Of a DNA stretch of 64,000 nt, positions 37,545-46,771 are shown one piece after another; the first letter of the stretch is position 1; each line of letters opens with the position of its first letter. This DNA comes from Nisaea nitritireducens (GTDB lineage: Bacteria > Pseudomonadota > Alphaproteobacteria > Thalassobaculales > Thalassobaculaceae). The stretch is taken from contig NZ_JACZFS010000074.1 in NCBI RefSeq assembly GCF_014904795.1, positions 1-64,000 on the forward strand, written 5' to 3'. The notes below the pieces were generated by a model. That model searched no databases and had not been told where the DNA came from. It saw nothing but the letters and a program-made list of their open reading frames with translations. A program made the translations under genes and the position numbers.

Positions 37545-38551
37545 AGCCGCTCCGCCACGTGCCGTGCGAGCTCCATCATCCGGCTCACATAGCCCCACTC
37601 GTTGTCGTACCAGGCATAGATCTTCGCCTGCGTCCCGTTCACCACCATGGTGGAGGGCCCGTCGATGATGGCAGAGCGCGGATCGTCGGTGAAATCGGTC
37701 GAGACCAGTGGCCGCTCCTCGAAACCGAGGATACCGGCAAGCGGCCCGTCCGCCGCCGCCTTGAACAAGCCGTTCAGCTCTTCCACCGAGCTTTCCCGCT
37801 CAAGCTCGAAAACACAGTCCGTCAGGGAAGCATTGAGCAGCGGCACCCGCACCGCATGGCCGTCGAGCCGACCCTTGAGTTCCGGATAGATGATGCCGAT
37901 CGCCGTCGCCGAGCCGGTGCTGGTCGGGATCAGCGCATTCAGGGCCGAACGGGCCCGGCGCAAATCCTTGTGCGGCCCATCGACGATCACCTGGGTGTTC
38001 GTCACGTCGTGAATGGTGGTGATGGAGCCATGACGGATGCCGACCCCCTCATGCACCACCTTCACCACCGGGGCGAGGCAGTTCGTCGTGCAGGAAGCCG
38101 CCGTCAGCAGGTGATGTTGCGCCGGATCGTAGAGGTGGTGGTTGATGCCCATCACGATGTTGAGCGCGCCGTCTTCCTTGACCGGTGCGGAGACGATCAC
38201 CTTGGCGATGCCCCGGTCGAAATAGGGCTGCAATGCCGCACCGGACTTGAAGCGCCCGCTGCATTCCAGAACGATGTCGGCATCCTTGCCGCCCCAGCTG
38301 CTTTCAGCCGGGGAGGCATGAGCCGTCAGCGGGATTTCCCGGCCGTCGACCAGGATGCCGTTTCCGGTATGGCCGACGGGCCGGTCCCAACGCCGGTGAA
38401 CGGTATCGAACTCAAGCAGGTGCGCGGCCATTTCCGGCGTGAAAGCGGGATCGTTGATGGCGACGATCTCATAGCCGTCCCTTCCCCACCATGCCCGCGC
38501 GCCAAGACGCCCCATCCGGCCAAAACCATTGATCGCAACACGCACGGTCAT
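37541..38551 (-). CDS. ArsJ-associated glyceraldehyde-3-phosphate dehydrogenase
   Basis: A 336-aa GAPDH. NAD-binding [10 protein letters not shown], catalytic Cys154 in [13 protein letters not shown], and the [15 protein letters not shown]-terminal segment are intact. In ars operons this paralogue uses arsenate in place of phosphate to form 1-arseno-3-phosphoglycerate for ArsJ export. It is immediately upstream of arsJ with a 4-nt overlap and divergent from arsR, which supports a resistance role rather than central glycolysis. Confidence 0.93.
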   Translation of the reverse strand: MTVRVAINGFGRMGRLGARAWWGRDGYEIVAINDPAFTPEMAAHLLEFDTVHRRWDRPVGHTGNGILVDGREIPLTAHASPAESSWGGKDADIVLECSGRFKSGAALQPYFDRGIAKVIVSAPVKEDGALNIVMGINHHLYDPAQHHLLTAASCTTNCLAPVVKVVHEGVGIRHGSITTIHDVTNTQVIVDGPHKDLRRARSALNALIPTSTGSATAIGIIYPELKGRLDGHAVRVPLLNASLTDCVFELERESSVEELNGLFKAAADGPLAGILGFEERPLVSTDFTDDPRSAIIDGPSTMVVNGTQAKIYAWYDNEWGYVSRMMELARHVAERL

Positions 38552-38631
38552 CCGCTGCTCCTGTTATGCACGCTCGCCCTCCACCATATGCCCGGCGACA
38601 CGAGGACCGCAGAATAGAATTTACACCTTCT

Positions 38632-38661
38632 CATTTCAATGATATTTGAATTATTGAAATG
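38632..38661. promoter_or_regulatory. Probable ArsR operator between the divergent ars arms
   Basis: CATTTCAAT (38632-38640) and ATTGAAATG (38653-38661) form a perfect 9-bp inverted repeat with a 12-bp spacer that contains a further TTGAA. The right arm covers the arsR ATG (38659). AT-rich TTCAA/TTGAA dyads are typical SmtB/ArsR targets, so one site could repress both arms. The binding itself is inference. Confidence 0.6.
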
Positions 38662-39012
38662 AATGAGCATGACGCAATCATCGCGCTTGGCGCGCTGGCA
38701 CAGGAATCGAGGCTTCAGGTCTATCGCAGGCTGATGCAGGCCGGACCGTCAGGTATCTCGGCGGGGGATCTGGCGGAGCAGGTCGGCGTCTCCCGGTCCA
38801 GCCTCTCTTTCCATGTCGCGCAGCTGGAGCGATCAGGTCTGGTCCGGGCCCGCCGGCAGCATCGGAATGTCTTCTACTCCGTGGAAATCGACGCCATGCG
38901 GCGGCTTTTAACATTCCTGACACAGGATTGCTGTAACGGAAACCCGGACATATGTGGCGGCCTTACCGCTAATGCCGCGTTCTGCGGCGCCATTCCGGAG
39001 ACAGAGCAATGA
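38659..39012 (+). CDS. arsR: ArsR-family arsenic-responsive repressor
   Basis: A 117-aa winged-helix repressor. The recognition part is AGDLAEQVGVSRSSLSFHVAQLERSGLV. The metalloid site is not in the alpha3 helix; instead Cys91, Cys92 and Cys99 cluster near the C terminus (CC-x6-C), resembling the Acidithiobacillus-type ArsR (Cys95, 96, 102). As(III) binding should release DNA. Its ATG lies inside the proposed operator, and it overlaps arsC by 4 nt. Confidence 0.92.
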   Translation: MNEHDAIIALGALAQESRLQVYRRLMQAGPSGISAGDLAEQVGVSRSSLSFHVAQLERSGLVRARRQHRNVFYSVEIDAMRRLLTFLTQDCCNGNPDICGGLTANAAFCGAIPETEQ

Positions 39013-39527
39013 CCGGCGACAGGATCTTCAACGTTCTTTTTCTCTGCACAGGCAATTCCGCCCGCAGCATCATGGCGGAAGCCATTCTGAACCGCGCCGG
39101 GGCCGGCCGGTTCCAGGCCTACAGCGCCGGCAGCACGCCGCGCGGTGAAATCCATTCCTATGCGGCGGACTTCCTGAGAAATCAGAATTACGCCCTCGAT
39201 AGCCTGCGTTCCAAGAGCTGGGAGGAATTCTCAGCCCCCGGCGCGCCGGCGATGGATTTCGTCTTCACGGTCTGCGACGACGCCGCGAAGGAAACCTGCC
39301 CGGTCTGGCCGGGCCAGCCGATGACGGCCCATTGGGGCGTGCCTGATCCGGCGGCAGTGGAGGGCAGCGAGGCGGAAAAACGCTTTGCTTTCGCCGATAC
39401 CTTCCGGATGCTGAACACCCGGATCGAAATTTTCGTCAACCTGCCGCTCCAGAGGCTCGACAAGCTCGCCCTGCAAAAGCGGCTGGACGATATCGCCGGC
39501 GCTACGAAGACGCCCGAAAACGCCTGA
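39009..39527 (+). CDS. arsC: Arsenate reductase, low-molecular-weight phosphatase type
   Basis: A 172-aa enzyme that reduces As(V) to As(III). The P-loop [10 protein letters not shown] contains Cys13, and Cys89 and Cys97 in [16 protein letters not shown] fit the relay cysteines of thioredoxin-type ArsC. The DPAA stretch holds the general acid Asp. It overlaps arsR (ATGA) and precedes acr3, giving a complete reduce-and-export route. The extended C terminus is typical of the alphaproteobacterial form. Confidence 0.93.
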   Translation: MTGDRIFNVLFLCTGNSARSIMAEAILNRAGAGRFQAYSAGSTPRGEIHSYAADFLRNQNYALDSLRSKSWEEFSAPGAPAMDFVFTVCDDAAKETCPVWPGQPMTAHWGVPDPAAVEGSEAEKRFAFADTFRMLNTRIEIFVNLPLQRLDKLALQKRLDDIAGATKTPENA

Positions 39528-39553
39528 CGGCAACAAGAAGGACCCGACACCGC

Positions 39554-40624
39554 ATGAGTTCAGAAACAGTCGCTGCCCCGGGCGGCATCGGGTTCTTCGA
39601 AAAGTGGCTTTCCCTCTGGGTCGCGCTCTGCATTGCGGCGGGGGTGCTGCTCGGCAATCTCGCACCGGGCCTGTTCGCCGTACTGGCCGGGCTGGAATAC
39701 GCCTCGGTCAATATCGTCGTCGCCGTGCTGATCTGGGCAATGGTCTACCCGATGATGGTGGCGGTCGATTTCGAGAGCCTGAAAAGCATCGGTGACCGGC
39801 CCAAGGGACTGGTCATCACCCTGGTGGTGAACTGGATCGTCAAGCCTTTCACCATGGCCGCGCTGGGCATCCTCTTCTTCCGCTATCTGTACGACGGACT
39901 GATTTCAGCCGCCGATGCGGAGCAATATATCGCCGGGCTGATCCTGCTCGGCGCCGCGCCCTGCACGGCCATGGTCTTCGTCTGGTCCACCCTGACCAAG
40001 GGCGATCCGACCTACACGCTGGTCCAGGTTTCCATCAACGACCTGATCATGATCATCGCCTTCGCGCCGATCTGCGGGCTGCTGCTCGGCGTGACGGAAC
40101 TGACCGTGCCGTGGGAGACCCTGCTGCTCTCGGTCGTGCTCTATGTCGTCATCCCGCTCGGCGCCGGATATATGACCCGGCGCCACCTGACGGCAAAGGC
40201 CGCCAATCACGATGCGGGCGAGCAGATCGTCCATGACTTCACCGCCCGGGTGAAACCCTTCTCCGTGCTCGGCCTGCTGGCGACCGTCGTCCTGCTGTTC
40301 GGCTTTCAGGGCCAGACCGTGCTGGAAAACCCGCTCACGATCCTGCTGATCGCCATCCCCCTGATCCTGCAATCCTACGGCATCTTCGCCATCGCCTATG
40401 GCTGGGCGAAGGCCTGGAAAGTCCCGTTCAACGTTGCCGCGCCCTGCGCCATGATCGGCACCTCGAACTTCTTCGAACTCGCCGTTGCCGTCGCCATCAG
40501 CCTGTTCGGCCTCAATTCCGGTGCTGCGCTGGCCACCGTGGTCGGCGTGCTGGTCGAGGTGCCGGTGATGCTGTCGCTGGTCGCGTTTGCGAACCGGACG
40601 CGGGGTTGGTTTTCACAGGGATAA
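39554..40624 (+). CDS. acr3: ACR3-family arsenite efflux transporter
   Basis: A 356-aa, ten-span arsenite carrier (older symbol arsB, but the ACR3 family). Conserved pieces: [67 protein letters not shown] (catalytic Cys in the [10 protein letters not shown] motif) and [20 protein letters not shown]. It exports As(III) using the proton motive force. Between arsC (27 nt) and the small GDCCVxC gene (4 nt). Confidence 0.95.
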   Translation: MSSETVAAPGGIGFFEKWLSLWVALCIAAGVLLGNLAPGLFAVLAGLEYASVNIVVAVLIWAMVYPMMVAVDFESLKSIGDRPKGLVITLVVNWIVKPFTMAALGILFFRYLYDGLISAADAEQYIAGLILLGAAPCTAMVFVWSTLTKGDPTYTLVQVSINDLIMIIAFAPICGLLLGVTELTVPWETLLLSVVLYVVIPLGAGYMTRRHLTAKAANHDAGEQIVHDFTARVKPFSVLGLLATVVLLFGFQGQTVLENPLTILLIAIPLILQSYGIFAIAYGWAKAWKVPFNVAAPCAMIGTSNFFELAVAVAISLFGLNSGAALATVVGVLVEVPVMLSLVAFANRTRGWFSQG

Positions 40625-40628
40625 ACAC

Positions 40629-40853
40629 ATGGCGCCAAGCAGCAGCCAACCGATCCTGGAATCGACCATCACCTGCCCGGAATGCGGTCACCGCGAGACG
40701 GAGCAAATGCCAACCGATGCATGCCAGTTCTTCTATGACTGCAAGGGATGTGGCGCGCTCCTGAAACCCAAACGCGGCGATTGCTGCGTGTTTTGCTCCT
40801 ACGGCACGGTCCCATGCCCGCCGATCCAGTCCGGGACGGATTGCTACGGATAG
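40629..40853 (+). CDS. GDCCVxC-domain small Cys-rich protein
   Basis: A 74-aa protein with CPECGH, DCKGCGALLKP and the signature GDCCVFCSYGTVPCPP, in all nine or so Cys. Relatives sit in ars and mer operons and some have selenocysteine at the GDCC position; here both are Cys codons. The CPxCG/CxGCG pairs look like a zinc ribbon. It may bind arsenic or mercury or act as a thiol chaperone; the function is unknown. It is the last gene of the arsR-arsC-acr3 arm. Confidence 0.85.
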   Translation: MAPSSSQPILESTITCPECGHRETEQMPTDACQFFYDCKGCGALLKPKRGDCCVFCSYGTVPCPPIQSGTDCYG

Positions 40854-40861
40854 TTGACCGT

Positions 40862-40896
40862 AAAAAAACCCGGGCCGCCAAAATGGCGGCCCGGGT
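40862..40896 (-). terminator. Strong intrinsic terminator after boxB
   Basis: ACCCGGGCCGCC (40868-40879), loop AAAAT and GGCGGCCCGGGT (40885-40896) form a perfect 12-bp stem. On the minus strand it is followed by TTTTTTTA. It separates the convergent ars and box operons and may stop both. Confidence 0.9.
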
Positions 40897-40933
40897 CAGC
40901 CCGAGTCTTCTAAGGGAGGAGTCCCGGGTAAAC

Positions 40934-42382
40934 TCAGTCGTGGATCTTCACATATTCGAAGTCGCCCGGCTTGTTGTCGATGCCGACACGCGGGGCGGAG
41001 ATCCAGCCGGCGAACTTGCCAGGCTCGCTCACCGATGTCATCAGCGAGGCGATATAATCGCCGTCCCCGGTCGTCGGCAGGAACTCGTCCCGGCGCGCGC
41101 CCCATTCGGCATCGCTCAGGACCTGGCCCTGCGGCGTGGTGTGAACATCGCGGAACTCGCCGATATGGCGGTGGAAGGCAACGCTCGGCAAAGTGATCTC
41201 GAAATTGATCCCCGCTTTACTGATGATCCGGTTCCAGCGGTTGATGCCGCCCTGGCAATCCCGGACGTAATCGTCCCGCAGCCGCGAGTTAAGAGCGGAC
41301 AGTGCAGGCTCCTCGACCAGCTTCAACTCGCCGCCGACCAACTTCAACACCGGATAGGTGTCGTTGACCAGGCGATGATCGTCGTCGATCCGCTCTTCCT
41401 GGAAACGGCCCTTCAGACCTGAATTGTAGCCGTTGGCCGCATTGGTCGAGATCTCGGAGCCGAACAGGTCGAGGGACAGGGAGAAGTGCAGGTTCGCCTT
41501 CTTCTGCAGGGTCGGCAGGTCGATCACGCCGAGAGCGCGGACCTTCTCGATCTCGTACGGGTCCTCGATGCCGGCCGCGCGCATGGCCTCGCAGGTGCGC
41601 TGCACGGTGCGGCCGACGCCGGTCTCGCCGACGAACATGTGGTGCGCTTCCTCGGTCAGCATGAAGCGGCAGGTCCGGGACAACGGGTCGAAGCCGGACT
41701 GGGCCAGGCTTTCGAGCTGCATCTTGCCGTCACGATCGGTGAAGAAGGTGAACATGAAGAAGGACAGCCAGTCCGGGGTCTCTTCGTTGAAGGCCCCCAG
41801 CATGCGCGGCTTGTCACCGTCACCGGAGCGGCGGTTCAGCAGCTCGCCAGCTTCCTCCCGGCCATCGCGGCCGAAATATTTCTGCAGCAGGTAGACCATG
41901 GCCCAGAGGTGCCGGCCTTCCTCGACATTCACCTGGAACAGGTTGCGCATGTCGTAGAGAGATGGCGCCGTGGTGCCGAGGAAGCGCTGCTGCTCGACCG
42001 AAGCCGGCTCCGTGTCGCCCTGGATCACCACCAGCCGGCGCAGCATGGCGCGGTATTCGCCCGGGATCTCGTGCCAGACGTCCTCGCCTTTATGCTCACC
42101 GAAAGCGATCTTCCGGTTCTCGACCTGCGGCGCCAGAAGGATGCCCCAGCGATAGTCGGGCATCTTCACGTAGTCGAACTTGGCCCAGCCTTTGGGATCA
42201 ACGCTGACAGCCGTCCGGAGATAGACATCGGAGGTCTGGAAGCCTTCCGGCCCCTGATCCATCCACCAGTCGATATAACCCGGATGCCATTGCTCCAGCG
42301 CCTTCAGAACCTTGCGGTCGCTGGAGAGGTTGATGTTGTTCGGGATCTTGGTGTCATAGCTGACGTTGAGAACTTCATTCAT
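40934..42382 (-). CDS. boxB: Benzoyl-CoA 2,3-epoxidase oxygenase subunit BoxB
   Basis: A 482-aa diiron oxygenase of the class I family that converts benzoyl-CoA to 2,3-epoxybenzoyl-CoA in aerobic benzoate breakdown. Iron-ligand motifs are NVEEGRHLWAMVYLL (E-xx-H near 155-158) and MLTEEAHHMFVGETG. Other family stretches are DYVKMPDYRWGILLAP and AGWISAPRVGIDNKPGDFEYVKIHD. BoxA, the FAD/Fe-S reductase partner, is not next to it. It is 55 nt downstream of boxC and ends at a strong terminator. Confidence 0.96.
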   Translation of the reverse strand: MNEVLNVSYDTKIPNNINLSSDRKVLKALEQWHPGYIDWWMDQGPEGFQTSDVYLRTAVSVDPKGWAKFDYVKMPDYRWGILLAPQVENRKIAFGEHKGEDVWHEIPGEYRAMLRRLVVIQGDTEPASVEQQRFLGTTAPSLYDMRNLFQVNVEEGRHLWAMVYLLQKYFGRDGREEAGELLNRRSGDGDKPRMLGAFNEETPDWLSFFMFTFFTDRDGKMQLESLAQSGFDPLSRTCRFMLTEEAHHMFVGETGVGRTVQRTCEAMRAAGIEDPYEIEKVRALGVIDLPTLQKKANLHFSLSLDLFGSEISTNAANGYNSGLKGRFQEERIDDDHRLVNDTYPVLKLVGGELKLVEEPALSALNSRLRDDYVRDCQGGINRWNRIISKAGINFEITLPSVAFHRHIGEFRDVHTTPQGQVLSDAEWGARRDEFLPTTGDGDYIASLMTSVSEPGKFAGWISAPRVGIDNKPGDFEYVKIHD

Positions 42383-42437
42383 GATCCGCGTCTCCTCAAT
42401 GTTTCGGGTCTAGCCTCTTGATGAGGGTTTTGGGCGG

Positions 42438-44090
42438 TCAGACCCGCTTGATGTCGTATTCCGGCTGGCGGCCTGTGCCGTAACGGCCAAGCGCGCCGTC
42501 CGGGCCAACCGCGTTCGGGCGCTGGAAAATCCAGTTCTGCCAGGCGGTCAGGCGGCCGAAAATCTTGGTTTCCATGGTCTCAGGCCCGGCGAAACGCAGG
42601 TTCGCCTCCATGCCGGTAAGCGCATCGGGGGAGAAGCTGGAGCGTTCCTCAAGAAACATCCGGACCTCGTCCTCCCAGTCGATATCGTCGAAGATGAAGG
42701 TAACGAGGCCGAGCTCGTCCGCCCGCTCCGCATCCAGCGTCTCGCCGATCGAGGCTTCCGCTTTTGTCACGGCCTCGGGGGCGCCGAGGAACCGGGTTTG
42801 CAGACGGGTCAGATCGTTGCTCATCGGGAACGGGCCGAAATTGGCCGGGCCAAGCGCGATTTCGGCCGGCGGACGGTTATCGCCGTCAAGCTGGCCTTCC
42901 AGCATGTAGCTGCGGTCGGCGGCGAACAGCAGTTCGGCCAGCGATCCGGCAAAGCAGCTTCCCGGCTCGACCAGCGCCACCAGCGAACGCGACGTCACGT
43001 CAATCCGCTTCATGACGCGCTTCCAGTAAAGCGCGATTTCGCGGGCCAGCCAGTGACCACGATTGGCCGCGATGAAGGCGTCATGCGCCAGCACCTTGGC
43101 GCCGTCTCCAGCGGTCTTCAGGATCAGGGTGCCGATTTCCAGCTCGTTGATCCGCAGATGCAGGATCGCGTCGTCCAGCTCGCGGCAGAGCTTCAGCATC
43201 CAGTAGTCGGCGCCGAGCGCGACCAGCGCATCGGTATCCGCCGGTACGTCCTGCTCCGGGCCCTTGATGGTGATGGTCGCATTGCGCTCATCCCGGTCGA
43301 TCTCGACCGTGACCAGATCGTACTGCATCAGATCGCCCTCGATCTTCCGCTCGATCGGCGGAAAAGCGATGCCTTTGGCGCCGGTCGGCCGGTCGGAACT
43401 TTCCGCCATTGCCGCCACCCGGGCCGCGACCACCTCGTCGAACTTCGAGTTCGGGGCGACTTCGTCGACCAGATCCCAGTCCGCGGCGCGCTGGCCCTTG
43501 ATGCCTTCCTCGATGGCGCAGAACACATCCGCCCGGTCCCGCCGGACCTTGCGCTTGTCGGTGACCCGGGTCAGCCCGCCGGTGCCCGGCAGCACGGCCA
43601 GCAGCGGCGCTTCCGGCAAGGCAACGGAGGAAGAACCGTCATCGGTCAGGATGATGTGGTCGGTGGCGAGGGCAAGCTCATAGCCGCCGCCGGCGCATGC
43701 ACCGGTCACCGCCGCCAGATATTTCTGGCCGGACTCGGCGCTCGCCTCTTCCATGTAATTACGTGTCTCGTTGGTGAATTTGCAGAAATTCACCTTATGG
43801 GCATGGGCGGCACCGGCGAGCATGCGGATATTCGCGCCGGCGCAGAACACCCGGTCCTTGGCCGACCGCAGCACAACGACCTTCACTTCCGGATGCTCGA
43901 ACCGCAGCCGCTGGATTGCATCATAGAGCTCGATGTCGACCCCGAGATCGTAGGAATTGAGTTTCAGCTCGTAGCCCTCGAACAGGCCGCCTTTTTCGTC
44001 CACATCCATAACAAGGTCAGCACGGGCGCCGTCGAACACCAGTTTCCAGTGCTTGTAGCGGGACGGATCGGTCCGGAAATCGATCAACAT
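42438..44090 (-). CDS. boxC: 2,3-epoxybenzoyl-CoA dihydrolase BoxC
   Basis: A 550-aa crotonase-superfamily enzyme that opens the epoxide ring with two waters, giving 3,4-dehydroadipyl-CoA semialdehyde and formate. It has two enoyl-CoA hydratase-like halves. The first contains RVFCAGANIRMLAGAA and GACAGGGYELALATDH; the second contains VEPGSCFAGSLAELLFAADR. The ATG at 44090 (MLIDFRTDPSRY) is preferred; a longer frame runs through the promoter. Formate is a product here, and the window also has a formate dehydrogenase. Confidence 0.95.
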   Translation of the reverse strand: MLIDFRTDPSRYKHWKLVFDGARADLVMDVDEKGGLFEGYELKLNSYDLGVDIELYDAIQRLRFEHPEVKVVVLRSAKDRVFCAGANIRMLAGAAHAHKVNFCKFTNETRNYMEEASAESGQKYLAAVTGACAGGGYELALATDHIILTDDGSSSVALPEAPLLAVLPGTGGLTRVTDKRKVRRDRADVFCAIEEGIKGQRAADWDLVDEVAPNSKFDEVVAARVAAMAESSDRPTGAKGIAFPPIERKIEGDLMQYDLVTVEIDRDERNATITIKGPEQDVPADTDALVALGADYWMLKLCRELDDAILHLRINELEIGTLILKTAGDGAKVLAHDAFIAANRGHWLAREIALYWKRVMKRIDVTSRSLVALVEPGSCFAGSLAELLFAADRSYMLEGQLDGDNRPPAEIALGPANFGPFPMSNDLTRLQTRFLGAPEAVTKAEASIGETLDAERADELGLVTFIFDDIDWEDEVRMFLEERSSFSPDALTGMEANLRFAGPETMETKIFGRLTAWQNWIFQRPNAVGPDGALGRYGTGRQPEYDIKRV

Positions 44091-44154
44091 TTTTGCGCAT
44101 CTCCCATGAGGGCGCCACTCGCCGGGGCGCTCCGTCTTCTTCAAACGAAGGCGC

Positions 44155-44195
44155 ACTATAATGCAATCACGGAAATTGACATGCATTATTTTGCA
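44155..44195 (-). promoter_or_regulatory. boxCB promoter region with TGCA repeats
   Basis: TGCA occurs at 44162-44165, 44182-44185 and 44192-44195; the last two are spaced by 6 nt. BzdR/BoxR regulators of benzoate genes bind TGCA-N6-GGNTGCA-type tracts. On the minus strand a TATAGT (44155-44160) just follows and could be the -10, so a bound repressor would block it. No boxR gene is in the window. The match is partial. Confidence 0.5.
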
Positions 44196-44282
44196 TGTTC
44201 GGTGCTACGCATCTAGATCGTTGGTCGTCGTTTAAAAAACCCGGGCTGCGCCTTAAGCAACCTTCGAAGTGCGCCCAGGCCC

Positions 44283-45764
44283 TCAGCGAGTCGCCGTTGT
44301 CGATTGCAGGAAGCTCGTGCACTCTTCCTTTAGCATCGCCCCCTGATCGGCAAGCGAAGAGACTGCCTTCAGGATCTCGGCAGACAAATCCCCCACCGAA
44401 TACGACGCGGACTGGACTTCCGTGATATTGCGCGCGACCTCCTCGGTTGCCGCACTCTGCTGCTCAATACCGGCTGCAGCAGCCGTGGCGATCTCATTGA
44501 GCTGTTCGATCGTCCGGGTGACCGAATGGTTGGCCTCCGCCGCGTCGGTGACAGCCGACTGGATCTGGGCAATCTGCCCGGAGATATCTTCCGTTGCACC
44601 AGCCGTCTGCGTCGCTAGGTTCTTCACCTCGTTCGCCACGACCGCGAACCCTTTGCCGGCATCTCCTGCACGCGCTGCCTCGATGGTGGCATTGAGCGCC
44701 AGGAGATTGGTCTGCGCCGCAATAGCCTGGATCAGCGTGACTACCTCGCCAATCCGCTGCGCTGTGACGGAGAGCGTCTCCACCATCCCCGAGGATCGTT
44801 TCGACTCCTGAACCGACGTTTCCACCACCCGTGCGGCTTCCGCCATCTGGCGACTGACCTCCGCGATTGAAGAGTTAAGCTCTTCCGTCGCCGTGGCGAC
44901 CGTGGCCGCCGTGCTATTGGCCGTCGATGCGGTTTCCGCCAACTGCCCCGCATTGCTACGCAGTTGAAACGAAGCACCCGCAACCTGCTCGACCACCTCG
45001 GAAACCCGGTCCGCCATCCGGACATTCTCTGTCACGACCGACCAAGTGAGCATCGGCGCCTGATAGCCACCTTTCTCGTCAAGCAGCGGCGATATCATGA
45101 GATTCAGTTTTTCCTCGCCAAGCGAGATCACCGTCTGAAAAGGCAGGTTCGATGAATCGGACAGCAGTTTGCGCTGATGCTGTGGCGCCTTGTGGAAGAT
45201 ATCGATACTGGCCCCTTCCACCTCAGAGGCCGGGATCGGCAGAAGATGCTCGATCCGCTTCAGGGTCTGCTTGCTGGTGTCGTTGACGAAGGTGATCTCG
45301 AATGTCTCCTTGTCCGCGAGCATGACGTTGATCGGCATCTTGTTCAGCATCTGAACCTGCTGGTTCAGCTTCCGCTCTGCCTCCACCCGGTCTGTGACAA
45401 TGTACCAGGTCAGCATCGGGCCGACATAGGCGCCGCGTTCATCCAGGATCGCACTCACCTGAAGGTCGAGATATTCGCCGCTGATTGAAATCCGTGTCCG
45501 GTGCGGCAGGTTGGCCGGATTAGACAGGAAATTCCGTTGACTGTCCGGGGTCTTGTGAAAAATATCGATGCTCTTGCCGACAACTTCATCATGTTTGACC
45601 GGCAAAGCGTGCTCGATCCGCTTGAGCGCTTCCAAGGATGCTTTGTTTGCATAGTCGATGACAAAATCCGGAAGCGCGCAGGTCATGACCGCCACGGGCA
45701 TTTCATCAATCATTTTTCTGAGATTCGACGCCTGACTCTGGGCGCTATCGGCACGAACATACAT
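44283..45764 (-). CDS. Soluble methyl-accepting chemotaxis protein with tandem PAS domains
   Basis: A 493-aa cytosolic receptor without TM spans. Two PAS-like repeats (about 15-125 and 130-240) are clearly duplicated: both contain KRIEH-LPxx-EVxGxSIDIFHK and LDE-G-Y-PMLTW. A coiled-coil MCP domain follows, with hairpin tip [20 protein letters not shown] and [18 protein letters not shown] intact. The ATG at 45764 has a GGGG box 8-9 nt upstream; a GTG at 45791 is also in frame. It may sense redox or metabolic state through PAS cofactors. Ligand unknown. Confidence 0.9.
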   Translation of the reverse strand: MYVRADSAQSQASNLRKMIDEMPVAVMTCALPDFVIDYANKASLEALKRIEHALPVKHDEVVGKSIDIFHKTPDSQRNFLSNPANLPHRTRISISGEYLDLQVSAILDERGAYVGPMLTWYIVTDRVEAERKLNQQVQMLNKMPINVMLADKETFEITFVNDTSKQTLKRIEHLLPIPASEVEGASIDIFHKAPQHQRKLLSDSSNLPFQTVISLGEEKLNLMISPLLDEKGGYQAPMLTWSVVTENVRMADRVSEVVEQVAGASFQLRSNAGQLAETASTANSTAATVATATEELNSSIAEVSRQMAEAARVVETSVQESKRSSGMVETLSVTAQRIGEVVTLIQAIAAQTNLLALNATIEAARAGDAGKGFAVVANEVKNLATQTAGATEDISGQIAQIQSAVTDAAEANHSVTRTIEQLNEIATAAAAGIEQQSAATEEVARNITEVQSASYSVGDLSAEILKAVSSLADQGAMLKEECTSFLQSTTATR

Positions 45765-46063
45765 GTCTCTATTCCCCCCGCTCGTAGACACATTGTTTTC
45801 TTGAGGAGAAATAGAATGAATTTTCTTAATAATTGCAATAATTGATATATTTTTTCTACTGCACGTATATTTTTATGATTTAAAGCAAATTTTTTCTCAT
45901 TTCGTTGATTTTGCTATTTGAAACTCGGTCTCTGGCGAATAGCCCGTGCCTCGGACCCACTCATTTCCACCCAGCGGATGTCAGCTTGCAAAGCAGAGCG
46001 CAACATCGCATTATTTGATGAATTCTACCGACACAACATCGAATGTGGATAAAACGCATAATT
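45765..46063. other. AT-rich intergenic region upstream of tup genes
   Basis: About 300 bases, with 45795-45925 far more AT-rich than the rest of the window (runs such as TATATTTTTT and AAATTTTTTCTC). No gene is supportable; the small frames lack coding bias. It holds the proposed tup promoter at its right end and could hold one for the chemoreceptor. No transposon ends or repeats of more than 8 bp are obvious. Confidence 0.5.
45986..46014 (+). promoter_or_regulatory. Possible promoter of tupBCA
   Basis: TTGCAA (45986-45991) and CATTAT (46009-46014) are separated by 17 nt and lie 50 nt upstream of the chosen tupB start. No molybdate/tungstate-type palindrome is evident beside it. Confidence 0.4.
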
Positions 46064-46771
46064 ATGCAGGATTTTGCAGAATCATTTTCGCTGGCCTTCC
46101 AGCTTATCTTTTCCGCTGACGCAGATCTCGCGGAGATCGTGCTGCTGTCGCTGAAAGTGAGCCTGTCCGCGACCATGTGCGCCTGCATGATCGGCATGTC
46201 CCTTGGCGCCGCCATCGCCATCTTCCGTTTTCCGGGACGCGGGGTGCTGCTGGTTCTGACCAATGCCTTGATGGGACTGCCGCCCGTGGTGGTCGGTCTG
46301 GCGATCTACATGCTGCTTTCGAACGCGGGGCCATTCGGCACATTCCAGCTGCTCTACTCGCCAACAGCCATGATCATTGCGCAGACGGTGTTGGTAACGC
46401 CGATCGCGACGGCGCTGACCCGGCAGGTGATCGCCGATCTGCATACCGAATATGACGAGCAACTGCGCTCCCTCGCCCTCGGGCCGTTCGCCACTCTGAC
46501 CACCCTGCTCTGGGATGGCCGGTTCTCCCTGATCACCGTGGCACTGGCCGGCTTCGGGCGGGCTGTCGCGGAAGTCGGGGCGGTGATCATTGTCGGCGGC
46601 AACATCAACCATGTGACCCGGGTGATGACGACCGCCATCGCTCTGGAAACCTCGAAAGGCGACCTCGCCCTGGCCCTGGCGCTCGGCCTGATCCTGATCG
46701 GCATCTCGATCAGCGTGAATGCCGCCCTGATGGCCCTGAAAGGGACGGCGCGGCGGTTTGCCTATGAATAA
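46064..46771 (+). CDS. tupB: Tungstate ABC transporter permease TupB
   Basis: A 235-aa permease with about five spans. The binding-protein-dependent loop is FGRAVAEVGAVIIVGGNINHVTRVMTTAI (EAA-like). NALMGLPPVVVGLAIYMLLS and MIIAQTVLVTPIATALTRQVI match TupB. I chose the ATG at 46064 (MQDFAESFSLAFQLIF) because it aligns with the family start; an ATG at 46043 is in frame. It overlaps tupC by 8 nt. With TupC and TupA it imports tungstate, which relates to the formate dehydrogenase nearby. Confidence 0.9.
   Translation: MQDFAESFSLAFQLIFSADADLAEIVLLSLKVSLSATMCACMIGMSLGAAIAIFRFPGRGVLLVLTNALMGLPPVVVGLAIYMLLSNAGPFGTFQLLYSPTAMIIAQTVLVTPIATALTRQVIADLHTEYDEQLRSLALGPFATLTTLLWDGRFSLITVALAGFGRAVAEVGAVIIVGGNINHVTRVMTTAIALETSKGDLALALALGLILIGISISVNAALMALKGTARRFAYE

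Noticed and set aside
45765-46063. Molybdenum-cofactor riboswitch upstream of tupB
   Set aside because: The segment is AT-rich with no long paired stems resembling the moco consensus.
45961-46263. Minus-strand frame over the tupB start
   Set aside because: It is antisense to tupB and has no family features.
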